This document shows, piece by piece, positions 39,056 through 47,642 of a stretch of 64,000 bases of DNA (the stretch's first letter is position 1; every line of letters begins with the position of its first letter). The DNA comes from Streptomyces sp. NBC_01689 (GTDB lineage: Bacteria; Actinomycetota; Actinomycetes; Streptomycetales; Streptomycetaceae). Under the pieces are notes generated by a model. The model was not told the origin of the DNA, did not search any database, and saw nothing but the letters and a program-made list of their open reading frames with translations. The stretch spans positions 7,874,001-7,938,000 of the forward strand of contig NZ_CP109592.1 of the NCBI RefSeq assembly GCF_036250675.1, in the 5' to 3' direction. Both the position numbers and the translations under genes were made by a program.

Positions 39056-40125
39056 TCGAAGACGATGACCTGCCGCCCGACGATCTCGCCACGCCCCAGG
39101 GCCTCCAGGTTCTCGTTGACGTCCTCCAGCGCGACCTTGGTGACGTTGTGCTTCACGAGGCCTGCCTCGTGGAGCGAGAGCACCTCGACCAGGTCCAGAT
39201 GGTTGCCCCAGAAGGAACCGAGATAGGACAACTCCATTCCCACGAAGGGGAACTGGTTGTGTTCGACACGGTGGCTCATGAGACCGGCGGCGGCCAGCGC
39301 GCCCTCGGGACCCAGCAGGTCGAACCCCATCGAGATGGACGCCTCACTGCCGACGCAGTCCAGAATCGCGTCGATGGTCCGGCGGCCCGTGAGCTCCTCC
39401 AGCTCGTCCTGGATGGCCTCGGTGGACTTGTCCCGGACGTTGACCCCGTGTTCCGCACCGTTCTCCTTCGCCACGTCCAGCTTGTTGTCCGTGCGCGCGA
39501 GGGCCACCACGGTCGCGCCGCTCCCGAGCAGCTTCGCGTACTGCACCGCGTAACTGCCCAGACCACCGATGCCGGTGACGGCGACGGTGCGGGCGGGACC
39601 GAGTTTGCCCGCGTCCCGGAGCTTTCTCATCCCCCGGTACGGGGTCATGCCCGCGTCGGTCATGGGAGCGAGGAGCTCGGGCGCCTTCGCGGCCTCCTCC
39701 GAGACGGGAACGGCGTGACGGTACTGCACCGTCATGTACTCGGCGAAGCCTCCCGGAGGGCCGAACCCCACCCACCTGCCGTTGCCGCTGCACAACTGCT
39801 CGTTGCCCTCCCGGCACTGGCGGCAGGTGCCGTCGCCCCAGCTGGGGTTGACCACGACCATGTCCCCCTCCGAGTAGCCGGCCGATTTCGGCACGCCGCT
39901 GCCCAGCCCCGCCACCCGGCCCGTGACCTCGTGGCCGGGGATGTAGGGAAGATCCACGGGGAAGGGGCCTTTGAAGTAGCCGTCGAGGAGCTGGTAGTCG
40001 CTGCGGCACATGCCGGTCGCGGCGACCTTCAGCAGAATCTCGTCCGGCGCCGGTTCGGGCACGGGCACTTCCTCGATCCGAAGGGGCTCGTTGTATCCGT
40101 GCATCCGGGCTGCTCGCATCAGCAT
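39052..40125 (-). CDS. Zinc-dependent alcohol dehydrogenase (MDR family)
   Basis: 357 residues. Catalytic zinc ligands are in TGMCRSD and PGHEVTG; the structural zinc lobe [12 protein letters not shown] has three Cys, with Gly where a fourth usually stands. The Rossmann part has [23 protein letters not shown] 40125 has GAGG upstream; ATG 40119 is close. It is not in the operon with the aldehyde dehydrogenase but lies next to it and could supply aldehyde. Alcohol specificity unknown. Confidence 0.9.
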   Translation of the reverse strand: MLMRAARMHGYNEPLRIEEVPVPEPAPDEILLKVAATGMCRSDYQLLDGYFKGPFPVDLPYIPGHEVTGRVAGLGSGVPKSAGYSEGDMVVVNPSWGDGTCRQCREGNEQLCSGNGRWVGFGPPGGFAEYMTVQYRHAVPVSEEAAKAPELLAPMTDAGMTPYRGMRKLRDAGKLGPARTVAVTGIGGLGSYAVQYAKLLGSGATVVALARTDNKLDVAKENGAEHGVNVRDKSTEAIQDELEELTGRRTIDAILDCVGSEASISMGFDLLGPEGALAAAGLMSHRVEHNQFPFVGMELSYLGSFWGNHLDLVEVLSLHEAGLVKHNVTKVALEDVNENLEALGRGEIVGRQVIVFD

Positions 40126-40267
40126 GGGGGTGCCTCGCTTTCGCCGGCAGACGATGGTGCGCGTCGTGCGGCGCGCCGGGACCCGGAGTTCCGTCGCGGG
40201 TCGGTGGCCGCCGCATCCGATACCACCAGGTTCCTGCGCCCGCCCCGGCGGCGCATCCGGAGCCCTT

Positions 40268-40310
40268 CCGGCACCCCTGCCCGGCCCGAATTGCCGGGCA
40301 GGGGTGCCGG
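40268..40310. repeat. Perfect 18-bp inverted repeat
   Basis: CCGGCACCCCTGCCCGGC (40268-40285) and its exact complement (40293-40310), loop of 7 bases. It lies between divergent genes, so it is either an operator or a transcriptional barrier. Confidence 0.85.
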
Positions 40311-40319
40311 TCATAGCGT
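40291..40319 (+). promoter_or_regulatory. Promoter of the PEBP gene
   Basis: TTGCCG (40291-40296), 17 bases, TAGCGT (40314-40319). The right arm of the inverted repeat fills the spacer. The leader would be about 125 bases. Confidence 0.6.
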
Positions 40320-40450
40320 GGGAGGCCGGGTCCGCGTCCGTCGCGCCGGTGCGCCGCGGTCCGGTGGCGCGTTACGACCGACTCCGCGCACCGCGCGCCC
40401 GGCACCGCTCGTTCCTCTCCCCTCACCGACCGCGGACGAGAGGGCTGGTC

Positions 40451-40978
40451 ATGATCAAACCCTATGGTCCCTACGACTTCATGCCGCCGCTCAGGACCTT
40501 CTCGCTGACCTCCGAGTCCGTGGCCGACGGTGAGCCCCTGGCCCCCGCGCAGGTGAGCGGCATCCTGGGAGCGGGCGGATCGGACATCTCGCCACAGTTG
40601 AGCTGGTCCGGATTTCCCGAGGAGACGCGGAGTTTCACGGTCGCGATGTTCGACCCCGACGTGCCCACCGCCTCCGGCTTCTGGCACTGGGCCGTCGCGA
40701 ACCTGCCCGCCTCCGTGACCGACCTCCCGGCCGGCGCGGGGGACGGCGGTGATCTGCCGGGCGCGGGGCTGACGTTGACCAACGACGCCGGCTATCGACG
40801 GTACCTCGGCCCCGCGACACCGCCGGGCAACGGCCCGGACCGCTACTTCCTCGTGGTCCACGCCGTCGACGTGGAGGAACTGGACGTCTCGGAGACGACG
40901 TCGCCCGCGCTCATGGACTTCCTCCTGTTCACCCACGCGATCGCGCGGGCGACGCTGCACGGCACCTACGAGCGGTGA
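40451..40978 (+). CDS. YbhB/YbcL family (PEBP-like) protein
   Basis: 175 residues. The phosphatidylethanolamine-binding fold is shown by [20 protein letters not shown] and the ligand loop [19 protein letters not shown], where two His of the usual GHGPHRY pattern are Asn and Asp. ATG 40451 follows GAGAGGG. Bacterial members bind small anions or inhibit kinases/proteases, mostly unproven. A terminator-like hairpin follows. Confidence 0.88.
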   Translation: MIKPYGPYDFMPPLRTFSLTSESVADGEPLAPAQVSGILGAGGSDISPQLSWSGFPEETRSFTVAMFDPDVPTASGFWHWAVANLPASVTDLPAGAGDGGDLPGAGLTLTNDAGYRRYLGPATPPGNGPDRYFLVVHAVDVEELDVSETTSPALMDFLLFTHAIARATLHGTYER

Positions 40979-40998
40979 GCGACCGGGGCCCTCCGCCC

Positions 40999-41028
40999 CG
41001 CCCCGCCCTGTCCGGCCCGGGCGGGGCG
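40999..41028 (+). terminator. Hairpin after PEBP gene
   Basis: CGCCCCGCCC (40999-41008) pairs with GGGCGGGGCG (41019-41028) around a 10-base loop, 21 bases after the stop. Confidence 0.6.
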
Positions 41029-41144
41029 CCGCACTGCTCGGCCGGGCCCGCGCGTCCGCGCCATCGTGGGGCCGTGAGACCGCGAGGTTGCGTGGTCACG
41101 AGGCCTCAGGGCCGGACCCACGGGGGCGACCGGCTCGGGTTCGC

Positions 41145-41330
41145 TCACCGATCGGTGCGCAGGATGGTGAGAAAGGCCTTCAGCTGACGGGAGACCTGCG
41201 GGACGCCGCGCCACACCAGGGCCTTCTGGTAGGTGACCGGGGGGTGGAGAGGGAGAGCGACCACATCGGCGTCGTCGGCCAGAGCCCGGTCCGTCGGTGC
41301 CGACAGGGCGATACCCGGTACGGTCAAGCT
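41145..41330 (-). pseudogene. 3' remnant of a LysR family regulator
   Basis: The minus strand encodes about 60 residues ending in a stop that read like the last part of a LysR effector domain: GIALSAPTDRALADDADVVA, LPLHPPVTYQKALVWRG, RQLKAFLTILRTD. No N-terminal helix-turn-helix or start belongs to it; the frame upstream is only antisense to the flavoprotein gene. The homology stops close to where the flavoprotein's domain begins (about 41310-41340), which marks a deletion or recombination joint. Confidence 0.65.
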
Positions 41331-41342
41331 GCGGTCGCCGTC

Positions 41343-42629
41343 GTGGGCGACGTCGGTTCCGCGGCAACGCTGAGCATCCTGCGTTTCCTTGAGCGCAACG
41401 GATTCCCGGTGACAGCCCTCGAAATCACCGAGCCTGACACGCTGCAATTTCTCCGAAATCGCGATGTGGACTCCAGTCGCCAGAAATTCCCCTTGGTCGT
41501 CCATGGGCAGGGGAAAATTCTGGAGAATCCCGCCATCGAGGTCCTCGCCGAGCATCTGGGCATCAGGGAGGAATTGCGGTCCGGTGACGAGGTGGCCGAT
41601 CTGGCGATCGTGGGAGCGGGGCCGGCCGGGCTGGCGGCAGCCGTCCACGGGGCGTCCGAAGGGCTTCGCACCCTCGTCCTGGAGGCTGAGGCGCCAGGCG
41701 GGCAAGCGGGCTCGTCGTCCATGATCGAAAACTACCTCGGCTTCCCTCTCGGAGTCAGCGGGCAGGACCTTGCGGCGCGAGCGGAGAACCAGGCACAGAA
41801 ATTCGGTGCCCGCATCGCTCTCCCGCGACGCGTGGCCGGTCTCGACTGCGCGGGTCCTCCTTTCACCCTGAGAATGGAGGACGGAGACACCGTGCGCGCC
41901 CGATCGCTGGTCATCGCGACGGGTGCGCATTACCGCCGCCTGGACCTGCCGGACGTGGCACGCTTCGAGGGGAGCGGAATACAGTATGCGGCCACCGCGG
42001 TCGAAGCCCGGCTGTGTGCGGGTGAGGAGGTCGTCGTCGGCGGCGCGAATTCCGCGGGCCAGGCCGCGGTATTCCTGTCGAAGCAGGCGCGCCATGTGCA
42101 TCTGCTCGTCCGCGGTCCGGCGCCGGCGTTGAAGATATCCCATTACCTGCAGGAACGTGTCCAGGCGTCCGATCGAATCAGCGTCCACGTGCACACCCGG
42201 CTCACCGCACTCGACGCTGCCCGGCATCTCGACACGGCTCACTGGGGCGACACGCGAACCGGGACCGGGACGGCCAGGAAAGTCGCCGGCGTCTTCCTCA
42301 TGACCGGTGCCACTCCGAACACCGCATGGCTCGGCGACTGCCTGGAGACCGACAGGGACGGATTCCTGTGCACCGGTGCGCAAGTCACCCGGCACACGGA
42401 CGCGTTCACTCGCCGCCGTGCTCACGATCTGGAAACCAGCGTCCCGGGAATCTTCGCGGTGGGCGACGTTCGTGCGGAGTCGGTCAAGCGCGTTGCCTCC
42501 GCCGTCGGTGAGGGCTCCGTCGTCGTCCCAGCCGTGCATCAGGTTCTCGGAGAGCAGGCCGCTCCACAGGACGGGTCTCGTGTCCGGGAGCCCCGGCCGC
42601 ACCACGCCCCGACGGGTGCACCGCGCTGA
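41343..42629 (+). CDS. Thioredoxin-reductase-like FAD oxidoreductase, probably 5'-truncated
   Basis: About 428 residues. A glutaredoxin-like segment (VVGDVGSAATLSILRFLERN, VVHGQGKILENPAIEVLAEH) precedes a full TrxR-type flavoprotein: FAD site GAGPAGLAAAVHGA and GGQAGSSSMIENYLGFP, NADPH site VVGGANSAGQAAVFLSK, and FAVGDVR. The redox CxxC of thioredoxin reductase is absent. Homologues usually carry a further N-terminal domain; here the sequence before 41343 is antisense to a LysR remnant. GTG 41343 is only a nominal start with no clear Shine-Dalgarno. Codon use is somewhat less GC-rich than neighbours. It may be a relic or a still-active reductase. Confidence 0.7.
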   Translation: MGDVGSAATLSILRFLERNGFPVTALEITEPDTLQFLRNRDVDSSRQKFPLVVHGQGKILENPAIEVLAEHLGIREELRSGDEVADLAIVGAGPAGLAAAVHGASEGLRTLVLEAEAPGGQAGSSSMIENYLGFPLGVSGQDLAARAENQAQKFGARIALPRRVAGLDCAGPPFTLRMEDGDTVRARSLVIATGAHYRRLDLPDVARFEGSGIQYAATAVEARLCAGEEVVVGGANSAGQAAVFLSKQARHVHLLVRGPAPALKISHYLQERVQASDRISVHVHTRLTALDAARHLDTAHWGDTRTGTGTARKVAGVFLMTGATPNTAWLGDCLETDRDGFLCTGAQVTRHTDAFTRRRAHDLETSVPGIFAVGDVRAESVKRVASAVGEGSVVVPAVHQVLGEQAAPQDGSRVREPRPHHAPTGAPR

Positions 42630-42919
42630 GCCGGAGGCTCGCCGGCGAGCGTTCTCCCTGTTCGCAGGGGCTGCCGTGTGACTCCCGGTGGCGTCTCGGG
42701 ACGTGCTCCGGATGCGTGCGGGGCGCGGGCGCAGGACCCTGGTGGTGGCGAAAGCCGCGGCCCCGCGACCAGGGGTGAACCCGGAGTCGTCCCCGCGTGC
42801 CGTCGATCGCCCGCGCCGCCGACGCCCGGAGCGAGGCGGGCGACCGCGAAGAACTCTGCGTCCGGGCCGAGTTGACGTGGAGACGTGCTCCATCGAGCGT
42901 GTTGGGGAAGTGGAAGCGC

Positions 42920-43795
42920 ATGGCTCCCTTGGGGATCTTGAAATCGAGTGAGAGAAGCAGGACGGCGAGTGAGAGAAGCAGGGCAGGAAGGCCGGCCGTC
43001 TCGGCGGCCGTGCTCGCCGCCCTGGCCCTGATGCCGACGCGGGCCGCCGACGCCGTCGGTGGAGCGCCTGACAAGGGCAAGCCGACCGTGGTGCTCGTCC
43101 ACGGGGCGTTCGCCGACGGATCCAGTTGGTCCGCGGTCGCGCAACGCCTGCAGAGGGACGGCTACCGGGTCATCGCCCCGCCCAACACGCTGCGCGGCAT
43201 CCCGCGGGACTCGACGTATCTGAACAGTCTCCTCAAGACCATCAAGGGTCCGGTCGTCCTCGTCGGCCACTCCTACGGCGGCGAGGTGATCTCGCAGGCC
43301 GCCGCCGGAGCCGACAACGTCGAGGCGCTGGTCCACGTCAACGCGATCATGCCGGACAAGGGAGAGTCGTTCCCCAGTCTCTCCGGCAAGTCCGCCCCCG
43401 CTCCGCTCACCAAGGCGTTCCAGCCCGTACCGTTCCGTGACGGCGACGGCACGACGGGCACGGACCTCTACATCCAGCCTGCCAAACTCCACGCGACCTT
43501 CGCCCAGGACCTCCCCCGGCAGCAGACGGACGTCATGGCGTCGACGCAACGTCCCATCGCGCGGAGCGCGTTCACGGACAAGCTGACCGCCGCGGCGTGG
43601 CGGGACAAGCCCGTCCACGTGCTCGTGGGCAAGCAGGGCCGGGCCATCGACCCCGGCCTCGAACGGTACGAGGCGAAGCGGGCGCACGCACGCAGGATCG
43701 TGGAGATCGACTCGTCCCACGTCTCGCTGATCTCCCACCCCCAGGAGGTCACCGACCTCATCGTGAGCGCGGCCCGCGACTCGGGCCGACGGTAG
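42920..43795 (+). CDS. Secreted alpha/beta hydrolase
   Basis: 291 residues. ATG 42920 has GGGGAAG upstream. The N-terminus has a twofold repeat SERSRTA-SERSRAG, then a signal sequence (VSAAVLAALALMPTRAADA). The hydrolase core has VVLVHGAFADGSSWS (oxyanion region), nucleophile elbow VGHSYGG, and a late SSHVSLISHP with the catalytic His. It resembles EstC/salicylate-esterase-like enzymes. Ester or lactone substrate unknown. Confidence 0.87.
   Translation: MAPLGILKSSERSRTASERSRAGRPAVSAAVLAALALMPTRAADAVGGAPDKGKPTVVLVHGAFADGSSWSAVAQRLQRDGYRVIAPPNTLRGIPRDSTYLNSLLKTIKGPVVLVGHSYGGEVISQAAAGADNVEALVHVNAIMPDKGESFPSLSGKSAPAPLTKAFQPVPFRDGDGTTGTDLYIQPAKLHATFAQDLPRQQTDVMASTQRPIARSAFTDKLTAAAWRDKPVHVLVGKQGRAIDPGLERYEAKRAHARRIVEIDSSHVSLISHPQEVTDLIVSAARDSGRR
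42946..42987 (+). repeat. In-frame 21-bp tandem repeat in the hydrolase signal region
   Basis: GAGTGAGAGAAGCAGG occurs at 42946-42961 and 42967-42982. The 21-base period keeps the frame and duplicates a 7-residue basic unit ahead of the signal helix. Confidence 0.85.
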
Positions 43796-43939
43796 GTGAC
43801 CGGGCATGGCCTGCCGCACGGAGGGGCCGGTCGGAGTCGTCCGTAGCGGTCCGTCCGCCGGAGGAGACTCGACGGAGCGGGGCGGACGCGGACGTGCCAC
43901 GGGACGCCGACGTCGTCGCCACGAACCGGTGAGCGCGTC

Positions 43940-44548
43940 GTGAGGAGTCCACCGGAGGGCGAGGGCAGCCGCGGGAGACGCGTGAAGCTGCTGGTCTACT
44001 CGGTCGAGGTCAGCCTGGCGAGTCTGCTGAGCTACTGGGCCACCACCAGCGTCTGGAGTGCCCATCAGTCGTACGAGGACAGCCGGCTCGGCGGGATGTG
44101 GGCCGCGATCTCCGCCATCTTCGTGGTCCGTGAATGCAAGAGACAGAGCCGGACCGCGGCGGTCGCCCGCATGTCGGCGACGCTCATCAGCTTCGCGCTG
44201 TGTCTGATCTACCTCACCTTCCTGCCCTTCCACGCGTGGGGCCTCGCCCTGCTCGTGGGACTGAGCGTCCTGATCCCCGGACTCGTCGGCAGACCCGGCG
44301 ACGAGACGACCGCGGCCATCACCACGACCGTCGTCTTGGTCGTCGCGGGGCTGAACCCGCACGAGGCCTGGAAACAGCCGCTCCTGCGCCTGGCCGACAC
44401 CGCGGTCGGCGTCGCCTCGGGACTCGTCGTCCTGTTCGTCACGAACGCGCTGAGCGCCCGGTGGGCGCGCGGGGGCGAGGGCAGCGGATACCCCGAGTTC
44501 TACGGTCGCACGGACCGCGTCGAGAAAAGGAGTCCTCGACATGACTGA
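43940..44548 (+). CDS. FUSC/aromatic-acid-exporter-like membrane protein
   Basis: 202 residues with about five membrane helices (KLLVYSVEVSLASLLSYWA, ATLISFALCLIYLTFLPF, GLALLVGLSVLIPGLVG, TTTVVLVVAGL, GVASGLVVLFVTNAL). The R-L-A-D-T-A-V-G-V motif before the last helix matches the FUSC family end (RxxDTxxG). It is shorter than full FUSC exporters and lacks the cytoplasmic domain. GTG 43940 has a modest GGTGAG site. Its end overlaps the SDR start by 8 bases, so both are coupled. Confidence 0.75.
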   Translation: MRSPPEGEGSRGRRVKLLVYSVEVSLASLLSYWATTSVWSAHQSYEDSRLGGMWAAISAIFVVRECKRQSRTAAVARMSATLISFALCLIYLTFLPFHAWGLALLVGLSVLIPGLVGRPGDETTAAITTTVVLVVAGLNPHEAWKQPLLRLADTAVGVASGLVVLFVTNALSARWARGGEGSGYPEFYGRTDRVEKRSPRHD

Positions 44549-45404
44549 CTCGTCGCTGAAGAAGGTTCTCATCACCGGCGCGGGCTCCGGATTCGGATGC
44601 GAAGCAGCCATGCGTCTGGCACAGAAGGGCTTCGACGTGATCGCCGCCGTCGAGATCTACGCCCAGGTGCAGACGCTGAAGTGGCAGGCGGCCGAGCGCA
44701 AGGTCCAGCTGCGGGTGGAGAAGCTCGACGTCACCGACGAGGGCGACCGGCACAAGGCTCTCGACCGGGGCGTGGAGATCCTCGTGAACAACGGGGGCGT
44801 CGGAGAGGGAGGTTCGACGGTCGATGTCCCCGGCCCCGACATCCGGCACCAGTTCGAGGTCAACGTCACGGGACCGCTTCTCCTCACCCAGAGCATCGCC
44901 AAGCAGATGATCAAGCGGGGCGCGGGGCGCATCGTCTGGGTCTCCTCGCGGGAGGGCCTGAACGTCAATCCCTTCACCGGTATCTACTCCGCGTCCAAGC
45001 ATGCGGTCGAGGCGGTCGCCGAGACCATGGCGTACGAGCGGCAGGAGTACAACATCGAGGTGGCCACGGTGAACCCGGGTCCGTTCCTCACCGGCTTCAA
45101 CGACCGCATGTTCCAGACGTGGGAGAGCTGGGAGGACGACCCCTCCGAGAGGCTCTTCGACTACTCCGAACTCGCCTTCTCCCGCGCGCAGTTCGACCCG
45201 GCGCCGGTGTTCGCGACCCTGACCGCGGTGGCTGCCGGGGAGGTCCGGAGCTTCCGCAGTCCGGAGCCCACGTCGGTGATCGACGAGACCAGGCACCTGC
45301 AGCAGGTTCCCTGGGAGCGGAAGGTCACCGACGGCCTCGGAACACGGCACGAGGCCATCAAGAACGCCTACAAGATGCAGCCGGAGACGCCCGTCTCGAT
45401 CTGA
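44541..45404 (+). CDS. SDR family oxidoreductase
   Basis: 287 residues, classical short-chain dehydrogenase. Cofactor motif TGAGSGFG, NNGGVG, and the catalytic YSASK with Ser in VWVSSREG. A 50-residue C-terminal extension (about 230-287) is longer than usual. ATG 44541 follows AAAAGGAG and overlaps the membrane gene. Possibly reduces a compound handled by the FUSC-like exporter or the upstream hydrolase, but this is only context. Confidence 0.88.
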   Translation: MTDSSLKKVLITGAGSGFGCEAAMRLAQKGFDVIAAVEIYAQVQTLKWQAAERKVQLRVEKLDVTDEGDRHKALDRGVEILVNNGGVGEGGSTVDVPGPDIRHQFEVNVTGPLLLTQSIAKQMIKRGAGRIVWVSSREGLNVNPFTGIYSASKHAVEAVAETMAYERQEYNIEVATVNPGPFLTGFNDRMFQTWESWEDDPSERLFDYSELAFSRAQFDPAPVFATLTAVAAGEVRSFRSPEPTSVIDETRHLQQVPWERKVTDGLGTRHEAIKNAYKMQPETPVSI

Positions 45405-45965
45405 CGGAGCCGGGGAGGGGGCGGCACGGCGGGACCGGTCGAGGACCGGTCGACGAACGGCGGGAAGCCGGGCAGCACTTCACCCTGTGTCAGGTCCGGT
45501 CTCGGCGGACCGGTTGCCGGCCGCACGGCCGGAGGGACGCCTGTGGGCCAGGTGCGCGGTGAGCGGCCCCGGGGGTCAGGCGCAGACGGCGGCGGCGACG
45601 CGGGCGAGGGCGGCACGGGTGGGACCACGGTCGGCGTGCGCGGCCATGACGGGGCGTGCGGCGCGTCCGCCGGCCCTGAATCCGGCAGGCGTCCGGGTAC
45701 GCCGACGGCGCCGGGAAAGCGGCCGGGCCTTCCCGACGCCGTCGCACCGTCGCACCGTCGACCGGGCCTGGGGCGCGATACGTCAGTTCCGCCGCCGACT
45801 CCGACCAGCAGCTGACCTGACCGTATGGACGGCCGAACCGGGGACACCCTCGTATGAGGGACCGCGCCTCCTCGCCTCCTGGGCCGTCACGGACCATCCT
45901 GCCCGGTGACGGAGGGCGTCCTGGTCCCGGGAGGTCGGGCGCGCCGGGGCCACGGCCGCCGCGTG
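45405..45965. other. Gap without a recognised gene
   Basis: 561 bases between the SDR gene and the integrase remnant. Open frames on both strands are compositionally like random high-GC sequence. It may be decayed mobile-element DNA, given the integrase end that follows. Confidence 0.45.
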
Positions 45966-46202
45966 GTGAACTCGGCCTCCCGCGCGGCGGCCGTGGCCCC
46001 GGCGCGGTGGCTCGGGCACTCTTCGCCCGCGATCACCCGCGGTTACTATGCTCACTTCATGCCGGAGGCCGGGAGCAACGGGCGCGCCGCCATTGACGGA
46101 CTGTTCGGGAAGCGGCGGGACCGGCGTGCCGGCCGACACTCCCCAGATTCTCCCCAGGCCCGTCGACGGGTGACTCCCGTTGCCACGGCACTCCATAGTT
46201 GA
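45966..46202 (+). pseudogene. C-terminal remnant of a tyrosine integrase
   Basis: About 75 codons that read like the end of an actinophage/actinobacterial-element integrase: RWLGHSSPAITRGYYAHF with the nucleophilic Tyr, MPEAGSNGRAAIDGLFGKRR, then the polar HSPDSPQ tail. The catalytic Arg-His region and the DNA-binding domain are missing and no start codon belongs to it. No tRNA or att-like duplication is seen beside it. The matching stop is at 46200-46202. Confidence 0.65.
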
Positions 46203-46242
46203 CCGTGAAGTACACAGTCGAAGAGACGGGCGGCCTGGGAAA

Positions 46243-47103
46243 TTGCTGAAAGAGGTCACCGCGACCCGCTATGTCACGCCCTTGCGTGAGGGCGGCTCGC
46301 TGCCGGGGCTCGTCGAGGCCGACGACCTCGGCACGTACGTCATGAAGTTCACCGGTGCGGGGCAGGGGCGCAAGACGCTCGTCGCGGAGGTCGTCTGCGG
46401 TGAACTCGCCCGCCGGCTGGGCCTGCGCGTGCCCGGGCTGGTGACGATCGGCCTGGACCCCGTCATGGGCCTGGGCGAACCCGACCAGGAGGTCCAGGGC
46501 CTGCTCAAGTCGAGCGGCGGCCCGAACCTCGGGATGGACTTCCTGTCCGGCGCCCTCGGCTTCGACTCGCTCGCCTTCGAGGTGAGCGCGCGGGAGGCCG
46601 GCCGGATCGTCTGGTTCGACGCGCTCGTCAACAACGTCGACCGGTCCTGGCGCAACCCCAACCTGCTGATGTGGCACGGCGACCTGTGGCTCATCGACCA
46701 CGGCGCGACCATGATCTGGCACCACCACTGGCCCGGCGCCCGGGCCTCCGCCGCCAAGCCGTACGACGCGTCCGACCACGCCCTCGCGCCCTTCGGCCCG
46801 GACATCGCCTCGGCGGCCGCCGAGCTGGCACCGCTGGTGACCGCGGACCTGCTCGCCGAGGTCACCGCGGCGATCCCGGAGGAGTGGCTGGCCGACGAGC
46901 CGGGCTTCGACTCCACGGAGGCGCTGCGCCACGCCTACGCGGAACCGCTCCTCGGCCGGGCCCCCGTCATCCACGAGCGGATCAGGGGCGTCGAGGACCG
47001 CGTGTCGGGAGGGTTCCCCGGAGGCGGCGGAGATCCCGGAGACGGCGGGGCCTCCGGCGGCGGGGGAAGCAGGGGCACCGGGACCACCGAGGGGGACGAG
47101 TGA
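46243..47103 (+). CDS. HipA-like kinase family protein
   Basis: About 286 residues if it begins at TTG 46243 (LLKEVTATRYVTPLREGGSL); ATG 46180 in the integrase remnant is in frame but unlikely. The kinase-like core has NNVDRSWRNPNLLMWHG and LWLIDHGATMIWHHHW, resembling the catalytic Asp/Asn and D-x-D metal sites of HipA C-domains. A Gly-rich tail (about 265-286) ends the protein. Its stop overlaps the DUF3037 start in GTGA. Unlike hipBA loci it has no HipB-type DNA-binding partner; DUF3037 takes that place. Confidence 0.75.
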   Translation: MLKEVTATRYVTPLREGGSLPGLVEADDLGTYVMKFTGAGQGRKTLVAEVVCGELARRLGLRVPGLVTIGLDPVMGLGEPDQEVQGLLKSSGGPNLGMDFLSGALGFDSLAFEVSAREAGRIVWFDALVNNVDRSWRNPNLLMWHGDLWLIDHGATMIWHHHWPGARASAAKPYDASDHALAPFGPDIASAAAELAPLVTADLLAEVTAAIPEEWLADEPGFDSTEALRHAYAEPLLGRAPVIHERIRGVEDRVSGGFPGGGGDPGDGGASGGGGSRGTGTTEGDE

Positions 47104-47483
47104 ACGAGCGGGACGTCTTCGAGTACGCGCTGCTGCGGGTGGTGCCGCGCGTCGAGCGCGGCGAGTGCTTCAACGCGGGCGTACTGGTGTACTGCCGCGC
47201 CAAGTCCTTCGTGGCGGCGCACACCCATCTGGACGAGACGAAACTGCGGGTCCTCGACCCGGAGGCCGACGTGGCGGGCGTGCGGGCCGCGCTGCGTGCC
47301 GTGGAAGGGGTCTGCGCGGGTGGGAGAGCGGCAGGTCAGGCAGCGGGTGACGACGCCGGCCGGCGCTTTCGCTGGCTGATCGCGCCGCGCTCGACGGTGC
47401 TGCAGCCCGGGCCCGTGCACACGGGACTCACGACCGATCCGGAGGCGGAGGCGGAGCGGCTGCTCACGCTGCTGGTCAGGTAA
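47100..47483 (+). CDS. DUF3037 protein
   Basis: 127 residues. DUF3037 core: FEYALLRVVPRVERGECFNA, GVLVYCRAKSF, RWLIAPRSTVLQPGPVHTGL. GTG 47100 overlaps the stop of the HipA-like gene, so translation is coupled. This pair recurs in actinobacteria as far as I recall. No enzymatic motif is seen; it may be a partner or regulator of the kinase-like protein (inference). Confidence 0.82.
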   Translation: MNERDVFEYALLRVVPRVERGECFNAGVLVYCRAKSFVAAHTHLDETKLRVLDPEADVAGVRAALRAVEGVCAGGRAAGQAAGDDAGRRFRWLIAPRSTVLQPGPVHTGLTTDPEAEAERLLTLLVR

Positions 47484-47508
47484 TGGATCACACCCGCGCC
47501 GTGTGCCG

Positions 47509-47570
47509 TTGACACCGGGTGCCAGGGCTTCTAGCGTCACGTCTGCTGAAGGTACTAAGCGGTCGCTCAC
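47509..47570 (+). promoter_or_regulatory. Strong promoter and possible TetR-type operator before the SDR operon
   Basis: TTGACA (47509-47514), 17 bases, TAGCGT (47532-47537). In the leader CTAAGCGGTCGCTCAC (47555-47570) is a near palindrome (AGCG-N2-CGCT) like TetR sites of fatty-acid genes. The leader of about 100 bases ends at AGGAG before ATG 47643. Confidence 0.65.
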
Positions 47571-47642
47571 CGGACGGGCGTACCGTGTGAGCCGCAGGGC
47601 ATGTCAGGCCGCAGGGCTTTTCAAGGGCGAGGAGAACCAGCA

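Larger units (their letters stand above)
40126..40450. other. Divergent control region of alcohol dehydrogenase and PEBP genes
   Basis: 325 bases without a gene. It contains a perfect 18-bp inverted repeat (40268-40310) and a plus-strand promoter inside it (40291-40319). The rest is GC-rich and unremarkable. Confidence 0.6.

Noticed and set aside
42539..44611. Long minus-strand frame antisense to the hydrolase and SDR
   Set aside because: Composition-driven shadow of plus-strand genes with recognised motifs.
45405..45965. Frames on both strands in the gap before the integrase remnant
   Set aside because: They overlap each other, lack start signals and resemble no family.
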